Shown here one piece after another: positions 23,316 through 33,900 of a stretch of 64,000 nucleotides of DNA. The notes under the pieces are model-generated. The model was given only the letters and a program-made list of their open reading frames with translations, had not been told where the DNA came from and made no database searches. The DNA is from Oscillospiraceae bacterium. GTDB lineage: Bacteria > Bacillota > Clostridia > Oscillospirales > JAAYOS01. Made by a program: the position numbers and the translations under genes. The stretch's first letter is position 1. Each line of letters starts with the position of its first letter. The stretch lies in NCBI GenBank assembly GCA_031264245.1, contig JAISEG010000002.1:124001-188000 (forward strand). The letters are read 5' to 3'.

Positions 23316-25505
23316 TTACTCAGAAAAGAATCGGTCCGCGGCCCGCAGCACCCGCTTGAACAGCGGGAATTTATCCCCGCTGTTCAAGCGGGTGCTCCTC
23401 CCCTTGCTCTTCTCGGTTTCCGCGTGAAGCGCGTTAACCCGGGCGTCCTGCGTAAAAAGCTCCTGAAAATTGATGATTAAGTCGGCGCCCGGATTATGCC
23501 GCAAAATATATCTTCCGTCGGAAAATTGCTCCCACGCCTGCGTATTGTCCATCAGCATGGTCTCCATCATCTTGAATATCCTGTCCTTCAAACCGGCGTC
23601 CAAAATTGGACACGCGACCTCCACCCTCCGCTGCGTGTTGCGTGTCATCAGGTCCGCCGATGAAATATATATTTTTTTCTGGGAGCCTGTCCCAAAACAG
23701 AAGATACGGGAATGCTCCAAAAACTTTCCGACTATGCTGATAACCCGTATGTTCTCGGTGGAGTTCTGGATTCCGGGAATCAGGCAGCATATACCGCGCA
23801 CGATCATGGATATTTTGACCCCGTCGCGGGCGGACTCCGTCAATTTTTCAATAATATCCTTGTCTGTGAGCGAATTGCATTTTATGATGATACGCCCCTC
23901 CTCCCCGTTTAGCGCCCTTTGCCGCTCCGCCTCGATAGATTGCAGAATATTTACCTTGAAGTTGCCCGGCGCGACCCACAGATGGGTGTAGTGCCCCTCC
24001 AGATTCCCAAGCAGCAGGTTTCCGAAAAAGCTGGCGGCGTCGCGGCCAATTTCCTGGTCCGATGTAATAAGCGAGAGGTCTGTATACTGCTTGGAGGTTT
24101 TTTCGTTGTAATTCCCTGTTCCGATCTGGGTGATGTACTGAACCTTCCCGAATTCCCTTCGGGTGATCAGGCATACCTTGGAATGTACCTTGTATCCCAC
24201 AAGCCCGTAAATTATGCGGCAGCCCGCTTCCTCCAGACGCTGCGCCCACTCAATGTTGTTCTTCTCGTCGAAGCGGGCGCGCAGCTCCATGAGCACAATG
24301 ACCTCCTTGCCGTTTTCCGCCGCCAGAATCAGTGATTCGGCGAGCTTGGACTGCATATCAATCCGGTAAAGCGTAATCTTGATCGAAAGCACCGAGGTGT
24401 CCTCCGCCGCTTGGCGGATCAGCGCAAGGAAGGGCGATATACTCTCAAAGGGATAGGAAAGCAGCAAATCCTTGCCCGCCGCAAGCTTCAGCATATTCGC
24501 CTTTTTGTCGGCCGGCAGCGTTTCAGCGGGAATATGAGCGGGCCAAACAAGACGCCTGAACGTTTCCTTTCCAATAACGCGGTCAAGTGAAAAGCAAAAT
24601 GACAGGTCCAGCGGCGCTGCCGAATAAAATACCTGCGAAACCTCCAGAGAGAGCTTTTCACATAGAAATTGCAGCATCTCTCGGCTGGATGGATATGTGA
24701 GTTCCAAACGTACCGGCGAGAGACGCTGCCGTTTTTTGAGCAAATCCTTCATGTGTTGGCGGTAATCAATCCCCTCGTCGGGAAAATCCTCCTCCATGTT
24801 GATATCCGCGTTTCGTGTGACCGCAATTATGTTCTTCTCCAATACTTTATGAGTACCGAACGCGATATCCGCAAAATACATGATGACATCCTCAGGCAAA
24901 ACAAAGCGGCAGCCTCCCTCTTCCAGCAGCACCAGCCTGTCCATCTCGGGGGGCAGCGCGATCAGCCCGAACAGGCGTCCCTTTTTATATTCCAGCGTCA
25001 CCGCGATATGCAGCTGCTTATTGGTCAAATGGGGAAAGGGGTGCCTGGAGTCGACAATTTGCGGGGACAGCAGCGGCATAATGTCCTGTGTAAAGCGTTT
25101 TTTCAAGGATTTTATCTCGTCGGAGTTCAGCTCCCGGGTTCTCAGCAGTTGTACGCCATGACGCGAAAGCCCCTCTGTTACGGAGGAGTAAGCCTGCTCC
25201 CGCTGCACATACAGCGGTGCGGCGGCGTGGAATATTTCACCGAGCTGTTCCTGAGCGGTCATGCCGGTTTTGTTATCTCTGTACGCTTTGTCCAAAAGCG
25301 CGTAATCCATGAGGGCGCCGACCCGGATCATGAAAAATTCATCCAGGTTGCTCGTAAAAATAGAGATGAACTTGAGCCTTTCGAGTAAAGGCGTCTCGAT
25401 CCGGTTCGACTCCTGTAAAACCCGCTCGTTGAATTTAAGCCAGGATAACTCCCTGTTCTGCATGCAAGCCGCCGTATCCTCAACCTCCGCAAGCATGGGT
25501 GGCAT
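23316..25505 (-). CDS. ppk1: Polyphosphate kinase
   Basis: Makes inorganic polyphosphate from ATP on the membrane. The 729-residue protein has the N-terminal NRELSWLKFNERVLQES, the ATP-binding and autophosphorylated histidine region GLVGYKVHSKVCLITRR (about 440) and the second-histidine region YISSADLMTRNTQRRVEV (about 600). The last 30 or so residues are odd: they are coded by a 21-bp-arm palindrome (23347-23396) and do not look like a normal PPK end. The start could be at 25505 or at the internal ATG 25463. It overlaps the end of ppx by 26 bases, so the pair is coupled. Confidence 0.95.
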   Translation of the reverse strand: MPPMLAEVEDTAACMQNRELSWLKFNERVLQESNRIETPLLERLKFISIFTSNLDEFFMIRVGALMDYALLDKAYRDNKTGMTAQEQLGEIFHAAAPLYVQREQAYSSVTEGLSRHGVQLLRTRELNSDEIKSLKKRFTQDIMPLLSPQIVDSRHPFPHLTNKQLHIAVTLEYKKGRLFGLIALPPEMDRLVLLEEGGCRFVLPEDVIMYFADIAFGTHKVLEKNIIAVTRNADINMEEDFPDEGIDYRQHMKDLLKKRQRLSPVRLELTYPSSREMLQFLCEKLSLEVSQVFYSAAPLDLSFCFSLDRVIGKETFRRLVWPAHIPAETLPADKKANMLKLAAGKDLLLSYPFESISPFLALIRQAAEDTSVLSIKITLYRIDMQSKLAESLILAAENGKEVIVLMELRARFDEKNNIEWAQRLEEAGCRIIYGLVGYKVHSKVCLITRREFGKVQYITQIGTGNYNEKTSKQYTDLSLITSDQEIGRDAASFFGNLLLGNLEGHYTHLWVAPGNFKVNILQSIEAERQRALNGEEGRIIIKCNSLTDKDIIEKLTESARDGVKISMIVRGICCLIPGIQNSTENIRVISIVGKFLEHSRIFCFGTGSQKKIYISSADLMTRNTQRRVEVACPILDAGLKDRIFKMMETMLMDNTQAWEQFSDGRYILRHNPGADLIINFQELFTQDARVNALHAETEKSKGRSTRLNSGDKFPLFKRVLRAADRFFSE
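23347..23396. repeat. 21-bp-arm palindrome within the ppk1 C-terminal codons
   Basis: Arms 23347-23367 and 23376-23396 are exact reverse complements with an 8-base loop. The palindrome codes for STRLNSGDKFPLFKRVL on the minus strand. It may be an inserted repeat element or a terminator taken into the frame. Confidence 0.8.
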
Positions 25506-26409
25506 CCCCCTCTTTCAAGATTCGGTCAATCAAATATCCCTCCCGCACGCCGTAGTCGCTGACGAGAATGTTTTCGCAATTAAACCTTTTGATTGCCTCG
25601 CGGAGAATCATCAGTCCCGGAACAATAGTCAAGGTGCGCTCGGGAATCAGCTTGTACACGGTGCGGTAGATTTCGCTGTCGCTGTTTTTCAGCTCATTCA
25701 ATATTTTTTTTACAAATCCCGCGCTCATCTCGTTTTGACCCTTTGGCAGGGAAAACAGGCTTCGGGAAAGCTTGTGCGCGGCGCGTACCGTTCCCCCAAC
25801 CCCTATCATAAGCGGGAAGTTTTCTTCCGGGCTCCATCCGAGGTTATCAAGCTGTTCACGAATCTCCTTTTTGATATTTTTACGCTCATTTTCGGTCGGA
25901 ATCATCTTGCCTATAAATCCGGTGTAAAGGCTGAGACAACCGACCGGCATACTTGCAAACCGGACAGGACGCGCATTTTCAAACCGGACGAGCTCGGTGC
26001 TGGCGCCGCCGATATCGATGAGAATACCTTCCCCACATTCCATGAAGTGGGACGCTCCAATGTAATCCAGGCGCGCCTCATATTCTCCGGACAACACCTC
26101 CGGAAGCAGACCCGTGTCCTGCCGTATCATTTCCAAAACCTGCTCCTGATTGAGGATGCCGCGCAAGGAAGCGGTAGCAAATACATGTATCTCGTTTTGC
26201 TCCACAAATCGAATCGCTATCTCCTTGAATTCGCATAAAATATCGCATGCCTTGCGAATCCCGTCGAGCTCCAGCATGTTCTTTTTTACATATCCGGCGA
26301 GTCCGGCGACCTCCTTTTGCCGTATCACGGTCACGATTTTATTCTCCTCGTAACGGTAGATGCAAAGGCGTATGGTATTGGAACCCAAATCAATTATTGC
26401 ATAATTCAT
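25480..26409 (-). CDS. ppx: Exopolyphosphatase (Ppx/GppA family)
   Basis: Degrades polyphosphate from the end, or hydrolyses pppGpp. The 309-residue protein has the sugar-kinase/actin fold with the phosphate-1 motif IDLGSNTIRLCIYR at its N-terminus and phosphate-2 IDIGGASTELVRFE near 137. It lacks the C-terminal HD domain of long forms. The start at 26409 is taken because it gives the normal MNYAIIDLGSN N-terminus. Gene order ppx-ppk1 with overlap indicates coupled control of synthesis and breakdown. Confidence 0.92.
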   Translation of the reverse strand: MNYAIIDLGSNTIRLCIYRYEENKIVTVIRQKEVAGLAGYVKKNMLELDGIRKACDILCEFKEIAIRFVEQNEIHVFATASLRGILNQEQVLEMIRQDTGLLPEVLSGEYEARLDYIGASHFMECGEGILIDIGGASTELVRFENARPVRFASMPVGCLSLYTGFIGKMIPTENERKNIKKEIREQLDNLGWSPEENFPLMIGVGGTVRAAHKLSRSLFSLPKGQNEMSAGFVKKILNELKNSDSEIYRTVYKLIPERTLTIVPGLMILREAIKRFNCENILVSDYGVREGYLIDRILKEGDATHACGG

Positions 26410-26630
26410 TGCGCAACCCACTTTCTCTCTGGTTTTGTTTATAGTCCGGTTAAAATAATTATCCATTACAGGTAAATTCTATCAATATTTCTGTAAAGAC
26501 CAATATCCCGGTCAGGTAAAATTTGTGAAAATATATATTGCAACAGACCTCATGTCCGATAGTTTTTCCTGTATTGACCGGGCTTATGCTGTCCGCATCG
26601 ATTCATGTTAAGCTGCATATAAAAACAGAG

Positions 26631-26661
26631 AACGGGCGCTTAATCCAGCGCCCGTTTTTTT
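26631..26661 (+). terminator. Strong intrinsic terminator between ppx and the SLH gene
   Basis: AACGGGCGCT (26631-26640) pairs with AGCGCCCGTT (26647-26656), followed by a T-run on the plus strand. Both flanking genes are on the minus strand, so it must work in reverse as the end of the SLH gene; the minus strand has GTTCTCTGTTTTT after the stem. Confidence 0.7.
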
Positions 26662-26685
26662 GATGCTTAATGCCAAATTTTTACT

Positions 26686-27843
26686 TTATTTCACCGCTTC
26701 CATAAACCTGTGGAACACCGCCGCGACCTCGGCGCGGGTTGCCTGCCCCTGCGGGTCAAAGCGGTTATCCGGCTTGCCGTTGATGATCCCCTGCATGACG
26801 AGGGCGTTCACCGGGGTCTTCGCGTAGCCGCTGATGACGCCGTCGTCCGAAAACGCCCTCCCGGCTGCTGTGTCAGGCGGCGTTTTGCCGGAAAACTGCT
26901 CGTACCGGTGGAGTATCGCCGCAAGCTGTTCCCGTGTGATGGTGTCAGCCGGACCGAACTTGCCGCCGCCGTAGCCCAGGATGATTTCGTTTTTCGCGCC
27001 CCACTTCACCGCGTCGGTGTAATACTGACCCTGCGCCACATCGTCAAACGGATTGTCCAGCCCGGACACGCCGGGATTCCCCGCCGCGCGGTAAAGTATG
27101 GTTATAATCATGCCTCGGGTCGTGGACGCCTGCGGGCTGAATTTATCCGCCGCCGTGCCGTTCATCAGACCCTGGGCGTATACGTACATTACATCGTCGT
27201 AGAACCAATCCTTAACCGTCACATCGGTGAAAGGGCTGCCGGGAGCGAGCGGCGTTTCTTCGTCCGGAATATCGATGACAATTTCCGTATTGCCGGAGCC
27301 TCCCGTCCCTCCCGTATTCCCCGTCTCGCCCGAGGGGCCGCCGCCGGCGCGGGACACATGGATGATATAGGCAGGCGAGGGCTTTTTGGTCCCGGAGGAG
27401 GTTTTGGCGTCGAGGTCCACCCGCGCCACCATCATGTCTGTAATCGTGATAGTCTGCGGGGCGCTGCCGGTATATGTGAAACGAAGGGCGCCCACCTTCA
27501 GGTTGCCCTGAAAGGCGTTTGTACCGGTCCAGAAGCCGAAGCTGTGGACTCCGTTTGAGGTGATAAACGGATAGGCCGCCGCGCCGGAAACGTCCGCCCC
27601 GGGGGTAAAGGAGTTGAAGGTCAACCCGCTTTCATCACTTAGGGTCAGTCCGAATTGAATACCCGCGTAATACTCGCTTTCGTTAACAACCAGGTCAATT
27701 TCAAAGGAATAGCTCTGACTGCCCGCGGGCGCTGTGACGCTCACCTCTGCCGCCGCGAGAGCCGGAACTCCGGGAAACATGCCGAATAAAATAATTGCGA
27801 TAAGTAATGCCGGTAAAAAGCGTTCTCTGTGCTTAAGCCTCAT
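26686..27843 (-). CDS. Secreted protein with cohesin-like domain and three SLH domains
   Basis: A 385-residue cell-surface protein. Residues 1-31 are a signal peptide (ALLIAIILFGMFPGVPALAAA). About 33-165 form a cohesin-type beta-sandwich, seen in the pattern QSYSFEIDLVVNESEYYAGIQFGL, then SGLTFNSFTPGAD and GNLKVGALRFTYTG. A Gly/Thr linker (about 168-200) leads to three S-layer homology domains (about 207-385) with FTDVTVKDWFYDDVMYVY, FDDVAQGQYYTDAVKWGAKN and repeated ATRAE/ITREQLA motifs. This is the layout of an anchoring scaffoldin. The next gene upstream in the same direction encodes a dockerin-bearing phosphoesterase, its likely cargo. The cohesin call is by pattern and could be another carbohydrate-binding-like sandwich. 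Confidence 0.8.
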   Translation of the reverse strand: MRLKHRERFLPALLIAIILFGMFPGVPALAAAEVSVTAPAGSQSYSFEIDLVVNESEYYAGIQFGLTLSDESGLTFNSFTPGADVSGAAAYPFITSNGVHSFGFWTGTNAFQGNLKVGALRFTYTGSAPQTITITDMMVARVDLDAKTSSGTKKPSPAYIIHVSRAGGGPSGETGNTGGTGGSGNTEIVIDIPDEETPLAPGSPFTDVTVKDWFYDDVMYVYAQGLMNGTAADKFSPQASTTRGMIITILYRAAGNPGVSGLDNPFDDVAQGQYYTDAVKWGAKNEIILGYGGGKFGPADTITREQLAAILHRYEQFSGKTPPDTAAGRAFSDDGVISGYAKTPVNALVMQGIINGKPDNRFDPQGQATRAEVAAVFHRFMEAVK

Positions 27844-27940
27844 GTGAGCTATTTCATCCTTTCTCCGCTAAAATTTTCTTAAGTATGCACCCCTGTCCGC
27901 AAACGGGTGCGGACAGGGTGTGCACAGTTAATCGAATCGG

Positions 27941-30900
27941 TTACCGGGTATAGTTCAGATACAGACCAAGAAGGTCGATCATATCCACCATTCCGTCGCC
28001 GTTCACATCGCACAGCGCGGCGGTGATCGCCCCGCCCTTCATATCATAGGCGATAATCAGACTGTTCCAGCGCGGGTCTCCGCTGCCAATCTGGCAGTAC
28101 AGAACCATAATCGCAAGGTCGAGCTGATCGACCGCGCCGTCCTTGTTCAGGTCGTAAACCGAGTAGGTCGCATCTATGGATGTCACGGCTCTGTCCTTGC
28201 CCTGCTCTATGCCGCAGTCCAGGTACTCCATTCGGTCCTTTCCGTCACTGCCCGTGACAAGTCCTGTGGCCTGAATACCGGTGAGGGTCATAGCCGCGTC
28301 TCCAAGCCCCTTGGCGTAGTGGATTATTTTGGCGACGTCCACAGACACCTCGGAGCTGATCGTCGCCTGTGTGCCGTAGCCGTAGATCAGCGTGACCTCG
28401 CCCTGCCACAGACCGCCGTCAAGCTCTCTCCAGGTCACGGCGGAGCCTGAGCCGGCAAGCGCCGTAAAGCCGTTCAGCGTCTCCATATCCTTGAATTCCA
28501 GGAGATTGCCGTCCGCCGTGAAGGTGAGCTTCACTGTGCTGACTCTGTCGAGACCGCGAAGGGACACGATATATTCCACAGGCTCGGTCACAACGCTGGT
28601 CTCGTTTGTTCTGATGGAAGCGAGCGGCTTATCGGCGGGGACCTGCGCCGGAGCCTTGCTGAGGGTGAAGGTATCCACAACGTCGCTCACCGTATTGCCC
28701 GCGCCGGTGCGGTAGGTGGTGAAGGTCAAAGCGTCCGCCGTCACATCCACCTTGGTGATGTTCGGCGTGTTCTCCTGGTTGCTCGCCGCGACCCACTCCT
28801 TGCTGCTGTTTACGTTGGCGTAATATTTGCTGCCGGAGGCGGAGTTCGCGGTGATGTACACCGTCTGCCAGCTGCTGCCCGCCACATTTTTCGTTGGGTC
28901 AACCGTGTAGGCCGCGGTGGCGTTCGCGCCGTCGGCGGTATACCCGGAGGTGATGGGAGCCGTACCGTTCATTACATAGGAACGGGTGTACACGTGATCG
29001 TGCCCTTGCAGCACTGCGTCAATCCCCAGGTCCCTGAAAACGATAGGCAGCTCGCTGCGTTTGAGAATGATTTCAGTGTCCGTCACATGGGTCGCGGAGG
29101 AATAAACCGAGTGGTGGAAGGTCACGATTTTCCACAGCGGATCGGCTCCGCCGTTTTGCGCCTTGTACGCTTCAATTGCCGCGATTATAAACGCCTTGTG
29201 CTCGGCGGTGCTCGTGTTGTTGGTGTTGATGCTCATGAGCAGCGCGCCGTCGTAGCTGTACCAGTAGTCGCCGCCGGAGGCGGTCACGCCGAGGCTCGCG
29301 CTGCTGTTCGGCATATTGAAGTGCTCCTTGTAAATCCCGCCGCCGTTGCCGGTGTCGTGGTTGCCGATGTTGGTCGCCAGCGTCACGGAGCGCAGGTAAT
29401 CGGGGGTCAGGAACCCGTCGTACTGCGTCTCGACATTGCTCGTCTCCACCTGGTCGCCCAGAGAAATCAGGAAGCTTACGTCGGGGAACCAGGCTTTTGC
29501 CTTGTTCAGTGTCGCCGTCCAGCCCTCGGTATCCTTGCCCGCATTGCCGGAAGAACCGATTTGCGGGTCGCCCGCCGCGAGGAAGCTAAAGCCGCCGTCA
29601 AAGCTGCCGGTCTTAAAGCTGTAGACGTCCGACCATCCCTCGCTGTTGCCTGCGCGGTAGACGTATTCGGTGTTCGCCGCAAGCCCGGTAATCGCCGCCT
29701 GATAGCTGCCAAAGCCGGACACGCCGGAGGTCGTACGGGCGGCGTTAAAGGTCTGGTGCGAAACCGGGAAGGTATCGCCGGTCATCGCGGACTTGAACGC
29801 CAGCTGTACCTCGCCCGCCGCAGTGGAGTCGCTGTACCATACAACACTGCGCTGCGCTTCGGTCCCGCCGATGTTCAGGACCGCGTTCTTCACCGCCGCG
29901 GTGGGAACGGGGTCGGACCCCCAGGCGCCGTCCGCCAGGCCGCGGGGGAGCAGCTTTGAATTGCTCAGGTCGGAGCTGCGGAAATCGACCTGCATAAAGT
30001 CGGTTAAGTTGTTGTCTGTGTCGGCGTACTTCTCACCGTCCGCGCTCATACGCACGAAGCCCTTCTGCTTGGACTGCGCCGCGCTGTCACCCGCGGGAAC
30101 ACACGCCGTTTCGTAGCCGTCCACCGTCGGTTTTGAGTTGTCGTTGCCGGACACACCGAACATATCGACATACCCCGCGAGCTTACCCGCGCCGTCGCCG
30201 GTGAAGGGGTTGTTGAGCGCGCTGTCTATCGTGGTCTGACCTGCCATGATGACAACCTTCACGCCCTTGTTATACGCTTTGCCGAAAGCGGCTGTGAAAT
30301 CCTGATCGAAGGTCCTTTCAGTGAGGTCAAGACGCCCCACCGTGCCGCTCGGCGCCGAGCCTGTCGCTCCCATATTGACCAGGAAGGAGCTGTGCGCCGG
30401 AATCGTGCCCACAAGATCCAGCCTGAGCCAATCCGGCGTCAGGACGGTATCCATGCTCTTGTATTGCAGGGAGTAATTGCCGGTGAGGGTCACCGCTTCG
30501 TCGCCCGGGTTGTAGATTTCAACGAAGCTGTGGGTGCCGGAGGAAGAGTTGTCGGTGCCGAAGTATACAAAGCCGATCACCAGCGCCGCCGCTGCCTTCG
30601 GCTGAGCCGGAGTTATCTCCGCAAGGTCGCGCACCCGCAGGCGGTTGCCGTCCCCGTCAACCGACGCGAGACCAACCGCCGTGATCTCCGTGCCGACAGT
30701 CACAAAGTCCGGGATACCGGTCGCGCCGGTTGCGCTGTTATGTATGTATCCCTCAATCAGCAGCCGCGCCGCGCCGGTTCCGTCGTCCACTATGACCGCG
30801 CCCTTTTGCAGGTCAACGCTTACGACTGTGCCGGTCACTGTGACGAGCAGCCCCTCGCTGGCCTTGGTCATGCTGCCCGCCGTCGTCATCTCTTCGGGGG

Positions 30901-33900
30901 AAATCGGATTTTTCGCGGCGTCAAGCAGGGTTATCGCGTCGGACTCCTCAATGCCGTCCGGAATTCCGAGCTCCTTATCGCCGAGATATTCCTTGATGAC
31001 CCCCGATATCCGCACCTTCTGACCGACATAGAGCTGCAGATCGGTCACCGGATGTATGCAGATGCCGCCGGTGTTATCCTGGATGTAGATGCAATCGAAA
31101 AACGCGTTGTCGCGTGACGCCTCAGCCGAGTGGGTGGTCAGTATGCCCTCAACGGTGAACGCCTGACCCGGCGCGCCCTGCCGCGCTTCGGCGATGGCGC
31201 TCACAGCCGCTTCTCTTTGCAGTGTCCTTATCATCGCTTCGGCGATGTGGTGGTTGAGGTAAGCGCTCTTATCGACCTCATTGTAGGTCGTGAAGAACAC
31301 GCCGCCGCCGATGAACGCCGTGCCGCCGCCGGGCAATTCCTCCTGCGCGGCGAATACGATGTCGCTGCCGGTCCCGACGTCTGCCGCCTTGCCGGCGCTG
31401 CTCGAATCGTAGCTGGATACGCCCGTGATTCCGGACACCACCGGAACCGTATTCGCGCCTGGAATCAGGCTTGCGCCGCTCCAGATGCGGAAGTTGAGGT
31501 CAAAGGGCAAGCCCTGCATCCACTCAAGCTGGGTGTTGTAGGTCAGCTTTTGCTCTATTGTGTACACGCTGGTGCTTCCGCCCCAGATCAACTCATCGCT
31601 GTTTACCTTCGTCGTCGCCCCGATTTCGTAAAGGAGGTTGTTCAGCATAACCGAGGTCTGGTAATTGCTGTCCTCGCCATAGTCGGCGCGCGCCATGATT
31701 ATAAAGCTGCCGCCGTTATCCGCGTAGCTTTTCAGCACCTGAATATCCTGCGCGCTGAAGTTGGAGCGGGCGGCGCTGCCGCTGCGGTTTTCCGGCGTCG
31801 TGATCAGCACCGCCGCCGCGTCGGAGAGTATCCCGTCGGTCAGCGCGTCGGCGTAAACGAACACAATGCCGTCCCCCGCCAGGTTCTGCTCGATGGCGGC
31901 CAGACCGCCGGAATATTGACCGTTGACATACATGTTGCCGTGCGAGGCGTCCACGACAATCCTTGTGATGCCGGACGGATCCTTCGCCGTAAGGCGGGTC
32001 GTATAGGTATACGTCTTTTCCGCGCCGTTCACCGTGCCGGTCACGACGAGCTTGTAGACGTTCAGACCGACCTGCGCGGGGGTGACGGTCGTGCTGTATG
32101 ACGTGAGGCTTGTGACGGTGAGCGAGACCGTATCATTTTTAATCAGCTTGTCAGAGCTGTCATACACCGCGACTGAATTTACATAGAGCGGATATGAGCC
32201 GTAGTTGAAAAGCTTGACGTCAAGACCGATCGGGCTGCCGACAAGCGGCGTTCCCTGCGCGAACTCGGCGCTGGAGATGCCGGTCTCATCGACTGTGACG
32301 TTGGACGATACCCACACCGGCGCTGTGAGGATCATGTCTCCGTCGGCTTGGACGATCTTCACATAGTAGTAGTCGTAGTCGGGCGTGAGGTCGAAGCTGA
32401 TGTCCGCCGTATCCCCTGTGACGTTCTGTGACCAGACCGCCTGACCGCCCTTTGTGATGAGTGAAACGGTGCCAATACTCTCACTGTGTTCTGTGATGCT
32501 GATGTCAAAGTGCAGCGAACTGGGGGTCGAGCTCATAATCGTGCCCATCGGCTCGTTGTTGACGAAATAGAGCACCTCAATGTTCTTGTCCTCCGTCGCG
32601 TAGACCCTGCGATTGCTGAGCGCGTCGTAGACGTTAGCCCGGGTCAGGCTCTCCGCGAGCACGACGGTGCGGTGATTATTCGCGATGCCCCAGTTGGCGC
32701 GGTGGTTGTCCTGATTGTTCGAGGGCGCGACGTGCCAGCCGAGGGACAGCGCGCGGTCGTAGTACGCGTCGGAACGCCAGTAGCCGGTGTTGAGCTGCTT
32801 GTTCGTGCCGTCGCCGTTGCCGACCTCGATCAGGTTCATCACCTTATCGACCGCCGGGTTGTAGTACGCGAAATCGGAGAAATCGCCGAAGGTTGTGCCG
32901 GGGTGATTAAACTGGCTTATGGACGCCGGATACTGTGCTATTTCGTCGTAGTACCGCTTGAGACCCGCGCCGCCCGCGGTGTTGTAGTATGGGTCGTTGC
33001 GGCTGACATAGCCCGGCGTGTTGAAGGTGTTGATGTGGCCGTACTCCTTGTTCGACCAGGTCATCTCAAAGCCGGCCAGCGCGACGAAGCCGCCATCCTC
33101 ATTATACTTATCGGCGGCGGCAGTCATATTCGTCCAGCGGCTGCCGTTCGCACCTCCGCCTGTCGCCATGTTGCCGAGGTTTGAGCTGCTGTCGAAGTAA
33201 TTGGAGTGATCCGTCACGGCGAAGAAATCGAGGTCAGCCGTGTAGCGGGCAGCCGTGTACGCGTCGTCATAGCTGCCCGTGCCGTCGGAGTTGCTTGTGT
33301 GCGCGTGAAGCTGACCGAAATACGGGCGCAGGTTGTTTGCCGGTGACGAGCCGTCGTCATAATAAGTGAATGACGAGGCGGCGCTGTCCTCCATACCTTC
33401 CTTCACGGCGTAGGCGGTAACCGTCGCCGGGAAGTCCGTTACGGTGAACGGTCCGGCGTATGTACTGTAGCCTGCCGCGCCGACCTGATACTTAATTTCC
33501 GCGCCTTCGGTCGCGCAGGAAAGCGTAACATCAACGGTTCCCGACGTTACGATAGTGCTGGACTCCGGGTTTGCCGTCACGTTTGCGACCTTCTCAGGTT
33601 CCGGGTTGGGATCAGGAGAGGGGTCCGGCGCATTGCCGTCGCTGTAGACGCCCCTGATGATAACATTGTTGATGTTGCTCACCCCGCCGGAGGCGACTGT
33701 GCCGCCGTTGAGGCTGGTGTTTGATGCCTTGTACAGACGCAGCAGGATCGAATCGGCGTTATCCAGTGCCGCCGGAAGGCTAAAGCCGCTGTATGTCGTC
33801 GCCAGATTGGTGGACGCAATCGCTATGGACGAGCCATTTATCTCAGTCCATGTGGCGCCGCCGTCCAGTGAATAACTCATGGCGAAGTCTCTCGGTCCGG

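Noticed and set aside
23211-23480. Plus-strand frame of about 90 codons at the end of ppk1
   Set aside because: It overlaps ppk1 and two palindromes and shows no protein family; it is most likely non-coding.
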